Virus record (IMG/VR): IMGVR_UViG_3300045996_002979
Location: 1 to 23,974 of that record
DNA: 23,974 bases
Direction: 5' to 3' (one strand)
From: a virus
Shown here: positions 6,479 to 12,546 of the stretch, one piece after another
Layout: each line of letters opens with the position of its first letter
Numbering within the stretch: position 1 is the first letter of the stretch
Translations under genes and position numbers: made by a program
The notes under the pieces: generated by a model
Databases searched by the model: none
Told to the model about the DNA's origin: nothing
What the model saw: only the letters and a program-made list of their open reading frames with translations

Positions 6479-8132
6479 ACGGTACCCCGGAGCCCAGGCC
6501 CAGCTTCGGCAGGCGAAGGATCACCGTCTGCCAAAGTTCGAGCTTGCCAAAGGCACCGTAGCAGCGGACCGAAAGCATCCGGCGGCCAAGCGAGTACAGC
6601 TCAAACAGCTCGGCCAAGACCGTGAGCGCCTGGGTCCGGATTGTGAGCAGCGACTCCAACACACCGGTCTTGTTGCCTGTCAGGTCTCCTGGATAGAGCG
6701 CCTTCAGCGTCGCATCCGCCGTCTCAACGTAGTCGGCCGTGTTTCGCAGGAAATTCCGCGTGTTGCCGCCGACGGAAGTGGCAATGTCAGTATCGTTCAA
6801 GGCCGCGTGACGTCTATTCCAGCCCACTCGCCACCGGGGCCACGGATACCGATAGGGAAGCTCCGTGACTTCAATGCCTGAGCCTTGCGCCAGCATGTCC
6901 TGGGTGATCGTCAGCACGCCGGCCTTGGTCGGTGGAGCCAGCTTGTTGACCGTCCACTGGCCAAGCCGGTTGCGCGAACAGAACATCAGCCCCGATCGCA
7001 TTAGCTGCGTGATGACATCGCGGGAGGTCGACTGCCCGCCCAAAGGTAGGAAAATGCCCGCTGCCGGATCCGTGCCCTGAAGTATCTGGGCGCTGTCAAT
7101 CTGCTCCACGGGCACATCGGCGAAATCGCGCAAGATCATCAGCGTCAACGCCTTGACCCCGCCGGCATAGGCCACCTCGGTTCGCGCGGTCCCGAAGCCG
7201 AAGCCGTCCGTGAAAATCGTTTCGTCGGTCCAAGGCTCCTGCCGCAACGAGGCGATGTAGCTGCCTCGCCCGCGACCATCGAGCGTCAGGCGCCCGGCTG
7301 GGATGCCGCCCAGACGAAAGCAGCCCTCCCGGTTGCACGTGGCGAACTGGCCGATTCTGATGATGGCGCCGGTCGCATCGGTATCTTCGTCGTCCGGATT
7401 CTCCTGGCGGAGGTTTTCCAGGTCGGCGTACGTTTCGACGTCCCAGACCTGCTCGAGCAGAACGCCCATATCTCGGAGGCGCTGCACAAGCAGCGCCGGC
7501 CCGGCGCCATGCCATTGATAAATCAGGCGTAAGGGGTCGAGCAGCACCGGCTCGGCGGCAAGAACTTGCCCCAACGCTACGGGCTTGGTCTGCCCCTGCA
7601 GCTCCGGCGTGCCGTCGAGCCCCCCTGATCCACCGTAAACCGCCCTCTGAATCGGCTGATCAAGCCTACGGTGGTCGGGCTGAAGAGAGAGGCGAACCTC
7701 GGTACCGGGGTAGCTGATGCCGCCGACAATCCCCTGCCACACGGTGCCGAACTCGAAGAGAGGCGGGCATTCGAGGTGGCCGTGATCGTCCTTCAGCGCC
7801 GCGCCGATCTTCAGCCGGACCGGGCGGCCGATGAAAGCATGCGTGCCGGCGTAGGCATCGAGGCCGCGATCGGTGTTCTCGAGAACCTGCTCGCTGATGA
7901 AAGTGTCGACCAGACCGCTCCAGGCGCCATTGCTGTCCACCTGAACATGGCGGGAGATCGTAAATCCCTCCCGCGCCCGCCCCTCGACAACGGTGTTGTC
8001 TGGATTGTCCTCCGGGGTTGTGACAAACCCGCGGCTGGCCCAGCGGAGCGTCTCCGTGACAGCCGACTGGGTCCGCTCCGGAGCCGAAATGCCCGCCAAA
8101 CCGCTGTCGCGGACACCGGCTAAACCGCGCAT
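6414..8132 (-). CDS. Tail-tip type structural protein with GLAG N-terminal motif
   Basis: 572 residues. The N-terminus MRGLAGVRDSGLAG resembles the start of the lyase-like protein at 11296-12546. Next comes a segment common to phage tail-tip proteins of this sort (ETLRWASRGFVTTPEDNP, then TFISEQVLENTDRGLDAY and GRPVRLKIGAA). The C-terminus has the pattern of tail hub proteins that end in a small strand domain (LPKLGLGSGVPFRVASIEED, then TRLVLFG). I recognise the style, not a named family. It may connect the appendages to the tail tip. The ATG is preceded by GAGG and GAGAGGA, a usable ribosome site. Its last 18 bases are duplicated at 6231-6248, and a plus-strand gene overlaps its 3' end. Confidence 0.8.
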   Translation of the reverse strand: MRGLAGVRDSGLAGISAPERTQSAVTETLRWASRGFVTTPEDNPDNTVVEGRAREGFTISRHVQVDSNGAWSGLVDTFISEQVLENTDRGLDAYAGTHAFIGRPVRLKIGAALKDDHGHLECPPLFEFGTVWQGIVGGISYPGTEVRLSLQPDHRRLDQPIQRAVYGGSGGLDGTPELQGQTKPVALGQVLAAEPVLLDPLRLIYQWHGAGPALLVQRLRDMGVLLEQVWDVETYADLENLRQENPDDEDTDATGAIIRIGQFATCNREGCFRLGGIPAGRLTLDGRGRGSYIASLRQEPWTDETIFTDGFGFGTARTEVAYAGGVKALTLMILRDFADVPVEQIDSAQILQGTDPAAGIFLPLGGQSTSRDVITQLMRSGLMFCSRNRLGQWTVNKLAPPTKAGVLTITQDMLAQGSGIEVTELPYRYPWPRWRVGWNRRHAALNDTDIATSVGGNTRNFLRNTADYVETADATLKALYPGDLTGNKTGVLESLLTIRTQALTVLAELFELYSLGRRMLSVRCYGAFGKLELWQTVILRLPKLGLGSGVPFRVASIEEDGRTRETRLVLFG

Positions 8133-8166
8133 GCTACCTCATTCCTCTCTGAGAGTCGGGCAGAGG

Positions 8167-9228
8167 TCAGGACGCGCTGTGCGACTTGAGAATCGTCATC
8201 TGCGGCTTGATCGTGCCAGCAAGAGTAGGCACCGGCTCGATGTTGTACATATAATCAACACCAGTGGTGCTATTGTACCACCAGGGGCCGCCTGCCCAGT
8301 ATATGGGGCTTATCCAGACATCCCGGTTCGCATCCATGTAATCGAGTATGGCCTCTCCCTCGACATTGCCTTCTGGGCTGGCCCAGCCGACCTCGCCAAG
8401 GATTGCTCGCCGACCCAAGGCCCGACACCAGTTGGTAAAGTTTACCAGCCGCGTGCTACCGGCCCCGGCAGTGGCTGTTCGCGAAGTGCCCGAGCTGTCC
8501 GGGTCAAGATACTGATGGACCTCATAGCAGAAGTTGCCGACGCTATCGACCACTTCACCCATGACTGCAGCGTTGTTATTCAACCAGCTATGCGCGCCAG
8601 TCCAATCCGTACCCGGAACAACTATGAGATGATCAGCGCCTTCAGCCCGGATAGCCGCGATTGCAGCGTTGGCCGCGACCAGCCAGTCCGCGGCCGAGAT
8701 GCCGTCAGGCTGCGTGACCGCCTTTGGCTCGTTGATCAACCCGTAGATAACATTGAGATTGGACTTCGTGGCCGCAGCCAGGTCAGTCCAGTACTCGACA
8801 AACTGCGTCCTTGCCGTGCTGTTGCTTACCGGCACTCCATCTATCTTGCCGTACTCATGTGGATCCAGCAGGCTGTAGCAGCCCTTGCTGGTGATGTAAT
8901 TCGCCAGAGACACCAGCGTGGCAATGCCGGTTGGCAGTATTCTGTGGAACAGGAATGGAATGCGGAATATCTTTATGCCCTGGCCGACATAATAGTCGAC
9001 TTCGGCATTGGTTGGCCAAGTGTAATGCGTTCCAAGAACGTCCCCAACACCGTCGCCAAACTCGGCGCCGGCCAAGTTGACGCCCAACATCCAGGGGGCG
9101 CTACTCGCTTGTAGCAAGACCGGGGGCGGGGGTGGGGGTGCGACCGCCCCACGCTGATACCCCTGAAGCCCCAGCAGCTTCAGGTAAGGTCTCCCATCAG
9201 CACCCAGGTGTCCGTTGCCACCTTCCAC
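8167..9228 (-). CDS. Endo-beta-1,4-glucanase (glycoside hydrolase family 5), virion-associated type
   Basis: 353 residues counted from a GTG at 9228. Residues 31-36 are a proline joint, and the enzyme domain fills about 45-345. Family 5 signatures are clear: LGVNLAGAEFG, YTWPT, IFRIPFLFHR (Arg89), SLLDPHEYG (His124), YGLINEP with Glu167 as acid/base, YEVHQYLDPDSSGT (His238), ILGEVGW with Glu279 as nucleophile, and a late WAGGPWW. This pattern fits subfamily 5, whose members hydrolyse cellulose and related beta-1,4-glucans. Both catalytic glutamates are present, so activity is likely. There is no signal peptide. With the proline joint and its place among fibre genes, this points to a tail-borne enzyme rather than a secreted one. 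The start is uncertain: the frame overlaps the upstream fibre gene by 49 bp and lies in its -1 frame. Substrate inferred: exopolysaccharide cellulose of the host or its biofilm. Confidence 0.93.
   Translation of the reverse strand: MEGGNGHLGADGRPYLKLLGLQGYQRGAVAPPPPPPVLLQASSAPWMLGVNLAGAEFGDGVGDVLGTHYTWPTNAEVDYYVGQGIKIFRIPFLFHRILPTGIATLVSLANYITSKGCYSLLDPHEYGKIDGVPVSNSTARTQFVEYWTDLAAATKSNLNVIYGLINEPKAVTQPDGISAADWLVAANAAIAAIRAEGADHLIVVPGTDWTGAHSWLNNNAAVMGEVVDSVGNFCYEVHQYLDPDSSGTSRTATAGAGSTRLVNFTNWCRALGRRAILGEVGWASPEGNVEGEAILDYMDANRDVWISPIYWAGGPWWYNSTTGVDYMYNIEPVPTLAGTIKPQMTILKSHSAS
9121..9138 (-). repeat. Short proline-coding joint (6 codons)
   Basis: Encodes six prolines after GAVA at the N-terminus of the GH5 enzyme. 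It has the same VA-P(n) entry as the joints at 3245 and 1886. Confidence 0.85.
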
Positions 9229-9707
9229 AGGGTGGCGCCGGAATACTGAACTCGGATCGACAGGGCACGATCGGACGCCTTCTGGATCGTGACGCCTGTT
9301 CCCGCTGCTATGACAAAAGCGCCGGTCCCGTAGCGGACCAGGTTGATCGTCTGATTCACAGGAAAGGCAACGGTGCCGTTGGGCGGCACGGTGCCGGTCA
9401 CGCTGGATGCGGAGTTCGAGCGGGTGATTTTGGAAGTCGAGGCGTCGGCAAGCGCAAACGTGAAATTGGCCGTTTTGTCGTTCGGCGCGGCCTGGGTAAC
9501 CACATCCTGAACGAAAGCCGTGGTGGCGACCGAGGTATCGTCATCGGTAAAGCTCGGCGTCGGCGCCGTTGGGTTGCCAGTGAAGGTCGGCGAGGCGAGC
9601 GGCGCCTTGGCGTTTACCTCGAGCTCGATATTGTCAAAATTCGTGTCGTGCTGCGCTGTGCTCAGCGGCGCGCCGTTTGGCACGCGCTTGGATAGGGCCA
9701 GAACCAT
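9180..9707 (-). CDS. Tail fibre protein, paralogue of 10652-11299
   Basis: 175 residues. The N-terminus LSKRVPNGAPLSTAQHDTNF is followed by the fibre repeat ASPTFTG and a TSVATTAFVQDVV motif typical of phage side-tail fibres. The last 98 residues (from KTANFTFALADAS to TWVLMGDLT) are a beta-rich cap that matches the other paralogue at 72 of 98 positions by direct comparison. The start has a strong ribosome site, GGAGG, inside the end of the preceding gene. The stop lies inside the open frame of the GH5 gene. Role: fibre subunit, probably carrying or neighbouring the enzyme on the tail. Confidence 0.88.
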   Translation of the reverse strand: MVLALSKRVPNGAPLSTAQHDTNFDNIELEVNAKAPLASPTFTGNPTAPTPSFTDDDTSVATTAFVQDVVTQAAPNDKTANFTFALADASTSKITRSNSASSVTGTVPPNGTVAFPVNQTINLVRYGTGAFVIAAGTGVTIQKASDRALSIRVQYSGATLWKVATDTWVLMGDLT

Positions 9708-9711
9708 GGAA

Positions 9712-9963
9712 TTACGCCTCCAAGACTGCTCGGATGGCGTTCAGCCGGGTTTTGACCGCGGTATTGCTCTCGGCCGCATCCATGGCGTCAAAGAGTGCCG
9801 CCAGAAATTCCTTAAAGGCGGCGTCGTACTGCACGACCACCTGCTGTCTGGTAACCTTGCCATCGACGTCCACGCTAAGCTGCGTCTGAATGGCCAGCAT
9901 GTCCTGCAGCCCTTGACGCAGCCACGTTTTGGCGGTCGCGAGCGGACCGCGCGGTATTGGCAT
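9712..9963 (-). CDS. Small helical protein between fibre genes
   Basis: 83 residues from the ATG at 9963, which overlaps the upstream stop as TAATG; an in-frame TTG two codons earlier is less likely. Unknown family. The sequence is largely helical (KTWLRQGLQDMLAIQTQLSV, AAFKEFLAALFDAMDAAESN) and has no membrane or signal segment. Such small helical genes beside fibre genes often encode fibre assembly chaperones or connector peptides, but nothing here proves it. It ends with GAGGCG, which also serves as the ribosome site of the next fibre gene 4 bp further on. Confidence 0.7.
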   Translation of the reverse strand: MPIPRGPLATAKTWLRQGLQDMLAIQTQLSVDVDGKVTRQQVVVQYDAAFKEFLAALFDAMDAAESNTAVKTRLNAIRAVLEA

Positions 9964-10655
9964 TACCAAAGCTCCAGGATGTGACCGGCCCAGTGGTCAA
10001 AGGCGGTCGCAGAGGTGACGGTGGGGCCGTCCGTGGCGCCAGCTGTCCCGCCGACCTTGGTGAACAGCGCCGCCGAAGCGTCGGACCCGGGATTCGGACC
10101 GTTGTCGCTCTCGCCGAGCTTCGTCCAACCCGTAGCGGAATACGGGTCGCAAGCCCCGCTGATCGCGCCGCCAATGGCCAGGAGCCGCCGACCGGTTCCG
10201 GCCAGCGTCTTCGTGGGCGAAATCGATGTCGTCCCGGCGGTTGTCGATCGAACCGGCGTTCCGGCAGAAACGCCACCCGTCCAGGAGACCAGGTCGGTCA
10301 CGAAGAGAATAATGTTGCCGAGCGAGGAAGCGGAACCATCGACGACCACATCCTGCGCTGAGCCTGTCGGAACGCCTGAGGCGGTCCCGCCCCAGACCCA
10401 GGATTGACCATTCGCCGAGCCGAAGGCTGAGCCCTGGGCGGTTATTGTCACGCCGCCCACGGTGACGGCGTCCATAGCCGGCGGGGTGGCCTGCACACGC
10501 CCGATCATCAGGACCGCAACGCTCCCGGTCGTGCTTGTGTGCGCAGCGCTCCAGGTTTCGGCCGTGATGAACGTGGAGACGGTGAGAGTGGTGACAGTCC
10601 CAATCGTTACGGCCACCGTGGACGTCCGGCCGCCGAATAACCCCATCGGGATCAC
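9963..10655 (-). CDS. Beta-sandwich tail appendage protein, unknown family
   Basis: 230 residues from a GTG that overlaps the preceding stop as GTGA; an ATG three codons on (10646) is an equal alternative. The product is rich in T, S, G, V and A and almost free of charged residues, with long alternating strands (VTIGTVTTLTVSTFI, GSVAVLMIGRVQATPP, AVTVGGVTITAQGSAF), and ends HWAGHILELW. This is the composition of jelly-roll or carbohydrate-binding domains on phage appendages. No catalytic motif is visible. It sits between the first fibre and the small helical gene and mirrors the position of the GH5 enzyme behind the second fibre, so it may be the matching appendage tip. Confidence 0.75.
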   Translation of the reverse strand: MIPMGLFGGRTSTVAVTIGTVTTLTVSTFITAETWSAAHTSTTGSVAVLMIGRVQATPPAMDAVTVGGVTITAQGSAFGSANGQSWVWGGTASGVPTGSAQDVVVDGSASSLGNIILFVTDLVSWTGGVSAGTPVRSTTAGTTSISPTKTLAGTGRRLLAIGGAISGACDPYSATGWTKLGESDNGPNPGSDASAALFTKVGGTAGATDGPTVTSATAFDHWAGHILELW

Positions 10656-11299
10656 GTCAAATCACCGAGCAAGACCCAAGTGTCGGTGGCTTGTTTCCAA
10701 AGTGTGCCGCCGGAGTGCTGGGCACGGAGAGACAAGGACCGGTCGGACGGCTTGTTAATCGTCACCCCCGCACCGGCCGCAATGACGAAGGCGCCGGCGC
10801 CCGATCGATACAGATCAAGGCGCTGGCCAATTGGAAAGGCGACACTGCTGTTTGGCGGCACAGTGCCGGTGACAGAGCTGGCCGAGTTCGACCGGGTGAG
10901 CTTCGGCGTCGCCCCATCGGCGAGAGCGAAAGTGAAGTCGACCGTCTTGGCGTTGTCAGCCTGCTGGGTGACCGAATCGTTGACCGCGGCCATGGTCGCG
11001 ATCTGCGTCGTGTCGGTGCCGAGCGCTGCGCTGGGGGCGGCAGGCGTCCCGGTCAGGGTCGGGCTGGCAATCGGGGCCTTCAGATCAAGAGCGGTCTGCT
11101 GGGCGGTAGAAACCGGCTTTGCTGTGTCGGCCGTGTTATCTACACTGCCCAGGCCGACCATTGATTTGGTGATGCCCGAAACAGTGCCGGTAAAGGTAGG
11201 CGATGCGAGTGGCGCCCGGAGCGTGATCTCGTCTACGTTTCCGTCGTGCTCGGCGGCGGTAAGGGCTGAGCCCTTGACGAGCCTCTTGGTCAGCGTCAT
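10652..11299 (-). CDS. Tail fibre protein, paralogue of 9180-9707
   Basis: 215 residues. N-terminal LTKRLVKGSALTAAEHDGNV is followed by two fibre repeats (LASPTFTGTVSG and IASPTLTGTPAAPS) separated by the stretch LGSVDNTADTAKPVSTAQQ, which is common in lambda-type side-tail fibres. The 98-residue C-terminal cap (KTVDFTFALADGA to TWVLLGDLT) is shared with the second fibre gene, whose shaft lacks one repeat. The start overlaps the upstream stop as ATGA, and the stop overlaps the next start as GTGA, so translation is coupled on both sides. Role: fibre subunit in host recognition. Confidence 0.88.
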   Translation of the reverse strand: MTLTKRLVKGSALTAAEHDGNVDEITLRAPLASPTFTGTVSGITKSMVGLGSVDNTADTAKPVSTAQQTALDLKAPIASPTLTGTPAAPSAALGTDTTQIATMAAVNDSVTQQADNAKTVDFTFALADGATPKLTRSNSASSVTGTVPPNSSVAFPIGQRLDLYRSGAGAFVIAAGAGVTINKPSDRSLSLRAQHSGGTLWKQATDTWVLLGDLT

Positions 11300-12546
11300 T
11301 CGAAAATTCCCGCCTCGAACACACCCGCCTCGAAGACGGTTCCGATTACTGCCGAGCCCTCATAGACGCCGGAGGCATAGACCTCGGTCGCATAGACGCC
11401 GGTCCCTGCGGGCGGCTCTTCGACAGGGGCCTGGCCCTCGCGCCAGTAGGTGATTTCCTTCAGCCACACGCTCTGTGTCGCTGGAGGAACTCCGTCGCCC
11501 CACTGGTCGCTGAACATCGCGCCGCGAACGCCGTAGGTACCGTCGAGCGAGTAGACTGCGTCGCGCTCTTCGGCCCAGAGCGTGCCGTTGATCCACACGC
11601 GGGCGATGCCGTCTGCCACGCCCGGCGTGTTCATTTTGACCTCGTAGTCGAGATGAACCCACTGCCCGCGCGGCCAGACACCGGTATTGGGGCCGATGTT
11701 CCGGCCCTCCATATCGCCGTCCGGAAGACGGGGCTCCCGGCGATTGAACGAGTAGCTGTAGAGACGGCAGCGAGCGTCAAACTGATCCGGACTCGTGGCG
11801 GTACCATTCGACCACGAATTGCGTATGCTGACGCCCTGCTGAAGCTCAGGCGGGGTGCCGCCAGTGCTCAGGTCGCGGTCGCCGATAATGAGCCCAACGC
11901 CCAGCTTTCCGCCCGTCAGCGCGGTCGACGGGTTGCCCCAGTCGAAGGTGGACGCCCACCAAACCCGGCAGGACAAGCCCACAGCATGAAGACCGGGGCT
12001 GCCGAATGTGTTCAGAGTGAAGTTGACATCCTGCGTCGCGACGCCGGACGTATACGTGTACCGCAGGCAGAGAGGGGACCCATCAGGAGCGCTGGCAATG
12101 GAGGCGCGGTTTTGCGTGTCCAGGAACTCTGCATCATGCAGGGAAGGGTACCGGGCCGGCGTGATGACGTTCTTTGCAAGAAGCCCACTGTCAGAGGTGG
12201 TGAGATCACTGAGCACCGGCGTGCCGTACCATCCCGTGCGCGCGCGCGGGGGCAGGGGGGCCGGAAGAATCGGACCAGCCACTCCGGTAGACCGCACGGC
12301 GAGCTGGCTGTCGAAATACTCGTCATTGCCTGCCGCCACCGCGCCGAGGGCTTCAGGGATACTGTAAAAATTCGTGCCGGAGAAACCTCCGGTGGCCAGC
12401 GTGAGGCTGACGGCATCGACTTCCAGCAGATAGACGAGACTGGCGCTCTGCTTCTCCAGTTCGACCAGCCATCGGGGCGACGGCGCCAGTGTGTGGGCCG
12501 CTACCCCGGCTAGGCCGGTATCGAGCGTGCCGGCGAGACCTTGCAC
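11296..12546 (-). CDS. Polysaccharide-lyase-like tail protein with GLAG N-terminus and pentapeptide-like tail
   Basis: 416 residues from a GTG that overlaps the tape measure stop as TAGTG. The N-terminus MQGLAGTLDTGLAGVAAH resembles that of the tail-tip protein at 6414. From about residue 115 to 375 the fold looks like the concanavalin-like polysaccharide lyases (families 14/20): PLCLRYTYTSGV, GKLGVGLIIGDRD, then GVWPRGQWVHLDYEVKMNTP, DGIARVWINGTLWAEE, and a final WLKEITYWREG strand. The catalytic residues of those families could not be fixed by eye, so binding without cleavage is possible. The last 34 residues form five-residue units of the type GVYAT and VFEAG. It is the first gene after the tape measure, where lambda has tail-tip genes. 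Role inferred: tail-tip polysaccharide recognition or depolymerisation. Confidence 0.8.
   Translation of the reverse strand: MQGLAGTLDTGLAGVAAHTLAPSPRWLVELEKQSASLVYLLEVDAVSLTLATGGFSGTNFYSIPEALGAVAAGNDEYFDSQLAVRSTGVAGPILPAPLPPRARTGWYGTPVLSDLTTSDSGLLAKNVITPARYPSLHDAEFLDTQNRASIASAPDGSPLCLRYTYTSGVATQDVNFTLNTFGSPGLHAVGLSCRVWWASTFDWGNPSTALTGGKLGVGLIIGDRDLSTGGTPPELQQGVSIRNSWSNGTATSPDQFDARCRLYSYSFNRREPRLPDGDMEGRNIGPNTGVWPRGQWVHLDYEVKMNTPGVADGIARVWINGTLWAEERDAVYSLDGTYGVRGAMFSDQWGDGVPPATQSVWLKEITYWREGQAPVEEPPAGTGVYATEVYASGVYEGSAVIGTVFEAGVFEAGIFE
11299..11400 (-). repeat. Five-residue tandem repeat at protein C-terminus
   Basis: The last 34 residues of the lyase-like protein divide into seven units: GVYAT, EVYAS, GVYEG, SAVIG, TVFEA, GVFEA, GIFE. 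Each has a hydrophobic/aromatic pair at positions 2-3. The pattern suggests a small stacked-strand structure, akin to but not matching the classical pentapeptide consensus. Confidence 0.7.
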
